Shown here: positions 61,260 through 64,000 of the stretch, piece by piece
How positions within the stretch are numbered: position 1 is the first letter of the stretch
Layout of the letters: every line of letters starts with the position of its first letter
Assembly: GCA_014338405.1 (NCBI GenBank)
Contig: JTDE01000245.1
Coordinates: 215,528 to 279,527 of the forward strand
DNA: 64,000 bases
Reading direction: 5' to 3'
Source of the DNA: Paragonimus skrjabini miyazakii
Taxonomy: Eukaryota > Platyhelminthes > Trematoda > Plagiorchiida > Troglotrematidae
Translations under genes and position numbers: made by a program
Notes under the pieces: model-generated
Databases searched by the model: none
The model's input: the letters and a program-made list of their open reading frames with translations, nothing else
What the model was told of the DNA's origin: nothing

Positions 61260-63190
61260 CCTATTGCTGTGACACACCATACAAGAAGACATGCACTACA
61301 ATGCACCAAAATGACTCTTGATGATGTAAGTGGCAAAGCAGATAAAAGCAAAACTGTCCAACCGGTTTATGTAACAGTTAAAGTTTTTTAAACACCGGTT
61401 TCCTTTTAACAACGTCACCAGATCAAGTTTAAGACGTGCTGTTATAAGTTAACACCTCTCGTTTATCCTCAGCAATCACAAACGTGAAACATGTGAGTTA
61501 TATGTATCAGGTAAACGAAATATACAATGAGTGGACACACAAATATTTACCTCGCAAGGACTGAATAGGTTATCCGAGCAACTGTTGTGTATACACACTC
61601 TAATCGGTGTAGCTTTATTATAGGTCAGCGACTTTGAGGTCCGATTGCACGATAACAAACTAAGTTGGCTACCGAGGATGTATTCGACGACCTGTTGTAA
61701 TGAGGTGATTAACAGCTTGTGCTGTGGAATTTCGGGCACATGGTTCATCCATCTGAGATGGTTGTGTCATCAATTGTTATAACCATTTCGTAATGTGCTA
61801 TCCTACCCAGTGTGATTGGTGGTGAACTGCACTGCCTTCGCAAAATCATTGCAACTGCAAAATAAATGTGTGTAAAAGACAGAAAGAATAACTGAACGGA
61901 TTGCGTTCGCGATTACAGAGAAGTGACTCTTTGGTGGTTTAAGTCAAGTGAGATTGCGCAGTTGCATAAGTGTAAAATGAGGCAGACCTCAATTTCTGTT
62001 GATAGCACTTGTCAGATTATCCTCGTTGTTTTACAAGGATAAGAAAATCTTCACTTGAATATTTCAGCCGGCTCCACACAAATGTTGACCTTGTTGCAGA
62101 CTTCTATTAAATTATCGAAATAGTTAGTTGTTATCAAAACTTTTATTGATATATTTTGCTCTGTTTTGAGCTTAGTCGAGTTGCAAATACACCTGACTGC
62201 ATGGAACAGAGTTTTGGTTAGAACGAGTCACCTTCTTTCGAAGCTTACGTACTTTTGATTTTCGTTCTGCTTAAACTTCTTTAAGTTACCAATCACCAAC
62301 ACATTTCACCGGGATGTTCACGAAATCTGTGAATTCGCTCACCTTTGATAAGGTTGAACTTGTACATTAAATAAAAAATGATGATTTTTCAATCCTTCCT
62401 CAGCTTTTTTAAGTTTACTGTTGCAACGTTTTTTTTTTATTTTTTAAGTCATCTACGGTTTTCATCTTCAGATCAATACTTCAAGGTCGTTTTCTCTCTT
62501 TCTCAGATTTATTAAGTACAAAAAGTTTGTATGCGGGATTGAAATGGTATCCCCTCGAGCTACAAGCTGAAGCTGTTATCTGCTTTCCACTAATCTTACA
62601 AGGATTCGTATCAGAAAGCCCGAAGTGATTGTAATATCATTTTCTCAGGAACTTGCTAAGGTATTAAGCATCAGTCATTAGATTTTCACCGTGTCCTCTT
62701 GAACCATAGTGGATAATAGTCCTCTTTTACTGTTATTCTATCATGGAATTAGGTGCATCAGAAAACTATTGGCAAAAGTCTTCCAGCCCTAAAGTCGTTT
62801 AAGGAGTCCTTGTAAAGTCAGATACACATGCCTCAAAGCCAGATATTCAAATGTGTCCAAATTCAGTCAGTATTCACCGCCTTGTTATGGAGATCGAAGA
62901 AGTACTGTTGTTTGACTGATTGTTAGTTTGGAAGGACGATGACCGCCTTGTTGTACTGTCCTCTCCAATGATTAATACAGTTCCATTATGATGTCCCCAG
63001 AAAACATTTGCTCGTAGCTTGATTTTCTAACGCTGACCTAACTCGGAATTTTTTGGCTCCCAGTTAAAATTCAAGTAACCAGTCTCATACATTTTTCGCT
63101 GTCCTTGGTGCAACGATTTCTGATCTTCTGAAAAAGCAAACGGATTTTGATAACCTGTAGAGATTACTGGTGAGTAATAAGTGGTGTTGG
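61260..63190. other. No gene recognised
   Basis: AT-rich. I see no coding or repeat signal that I can support. Confidence 0.6.
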
Positions 63191-63194
63191 TTTA

Positions 63195-63340
63195 TCTAAA
63201 TTGAACATCATCCACAGTTGATCGCACCTGTCGCATTCCAATAAACTTTCCAATCGGCCGTTTTTTGAAAAGAAGCACTAGACTCGAGTTTTACTCTTAC
63301 TAGAAAACGTTAGTAGTATCCTTATGCTTTGAAGCTCTGA
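63195..63340 (-). mobile_element. Hammerhead-SINE copy, 3' part, decayed ribozyme
   Basis: In plus orientation: aacatcatccacagttgatc, gtcgcattccaataaacttt, agaagcactagactcgagtt. The 3' half of the ribozyme (CTCGAGTC and TAGTGC) is intact. The 5' half reads CTAACG with stem II lost and GAAA changed to TAAAA (63318-63275). Confidence 0.75.
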
Positions 63341-64000
63341 GCTCCATCGTTATCTTTCTCGCTTCAGTACAACAAAAGCATTTAGCGCTCTGTGTAAAAC
63401 GCCCCCGCACAAGCTCGAACACAGCTGTAGAGTTTAATTGTGGTATGTCTTCTGTCAATCGGTCTCATGCCCGCCGGCGATTTTTTCACATTCTCGGATT
63501 ACAGAAACAAAATTTAAGGTCAGTCGGCTTAACTAGACTATGTAACCCAAAGCAGCGCAGATTACCTTGACCCACTCAACCGGAAGTGTGTTAGGTATTT
63601 ATTTGTGAATGGTTGCCTAGCAACTGACCACCAACTCCTTAATTTTGGTGATCACTAATCAGACCCACTGCAAACAGATAACTAGGTTGTTTTTGTATTG
63701 GGAGTCGAAGAAAGTTCAAATTTCATCTCCAATGTAAACAAAAATAACACCATACCGTTTAGGTTACATGTACTAAACTGTTCCATCGAATTTCCGCTTT
63801 TCAAAGACCAGTCCATTTTTGTGTGTAACAAATAGAGTTTGATCGTCAAGGCTAAAATACAAACATTCTTTGCAGCACGAACACTGTATACCATTTACGT
63901 ATGTCTTAAAGATAAATTACAAAAACATTTTTGTGCAAAAGAGCGGTGTGAAACAAATTCATGGTCAACGGAACATAGTTACCAATATTTACGCACAATA

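Overview
This is a eukaryotic, AT-rich, gene-poor window. The only gene that can be named with confidence is a split protein kinase of the CDKL (cyclin-dependent-kinase-like) family on the minus strand. Four exons were rebuilt by reading across splice sites: 17582-17399, 13014-12893, 10046-9974 and 894-804. Reading frames agree across all three introns (about 4.4, 2.8 and 9.1 kb). The exons encode the N-lobe and catalytic loop through the DFG motif. The rest of the kinase lies left of base 1, and the initiator codon must lie in an exon upstream of 17582.

Almost everything else recognisable is mobile or duplicated DNA. The most striking element is a dispersed SINE-like family with a tRNA-like head and a type I hammerhead ribozyme. 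One copy (109-153) keeps every core nucleotide, a fully paired stem I and stem II, and a tiny palindromic stem III. At least a dozen decayed copies are scattered on both strands, and some sit as head-to-tail or inverted pairs. A second, unrelated tRNA-derived SINE family clusters at 57.9-60.1 kb. Two Penelope-like element fragments encode the GIY-YIG endonuclease: one with an open 3' end (47155-47577) and one short decayed piece (7579-7668). A decayed LINE reverse-transcriptase tail lies at about 1755-2640.

A degenerate inverted copy of the CDKL first visible exon, with its upstream DNA and part of its intron, lies at about 46230-46950, some 29 kb from the real exon. A GC-rich imperfect tandem repeat (31740-32215) and a near-identical 5-kb-spaced direct repeat (23244/28211) add to the picture. 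One 100-N gap lies at 39565-39664.

The hammerhead-plus-tRNA-like architecture resembles the Sm-alpha elements of schistosomes. With the Penelope and LINE fragments, the large introns and the base composition, it suggests a flatworm, probably a trematode; this is inference, not proof. Several stop-free segments look protein-like and have fair splice signals, but I do not recognise them and list them at low confidence. Long stretches hold nothing I can support, and are stated as such.
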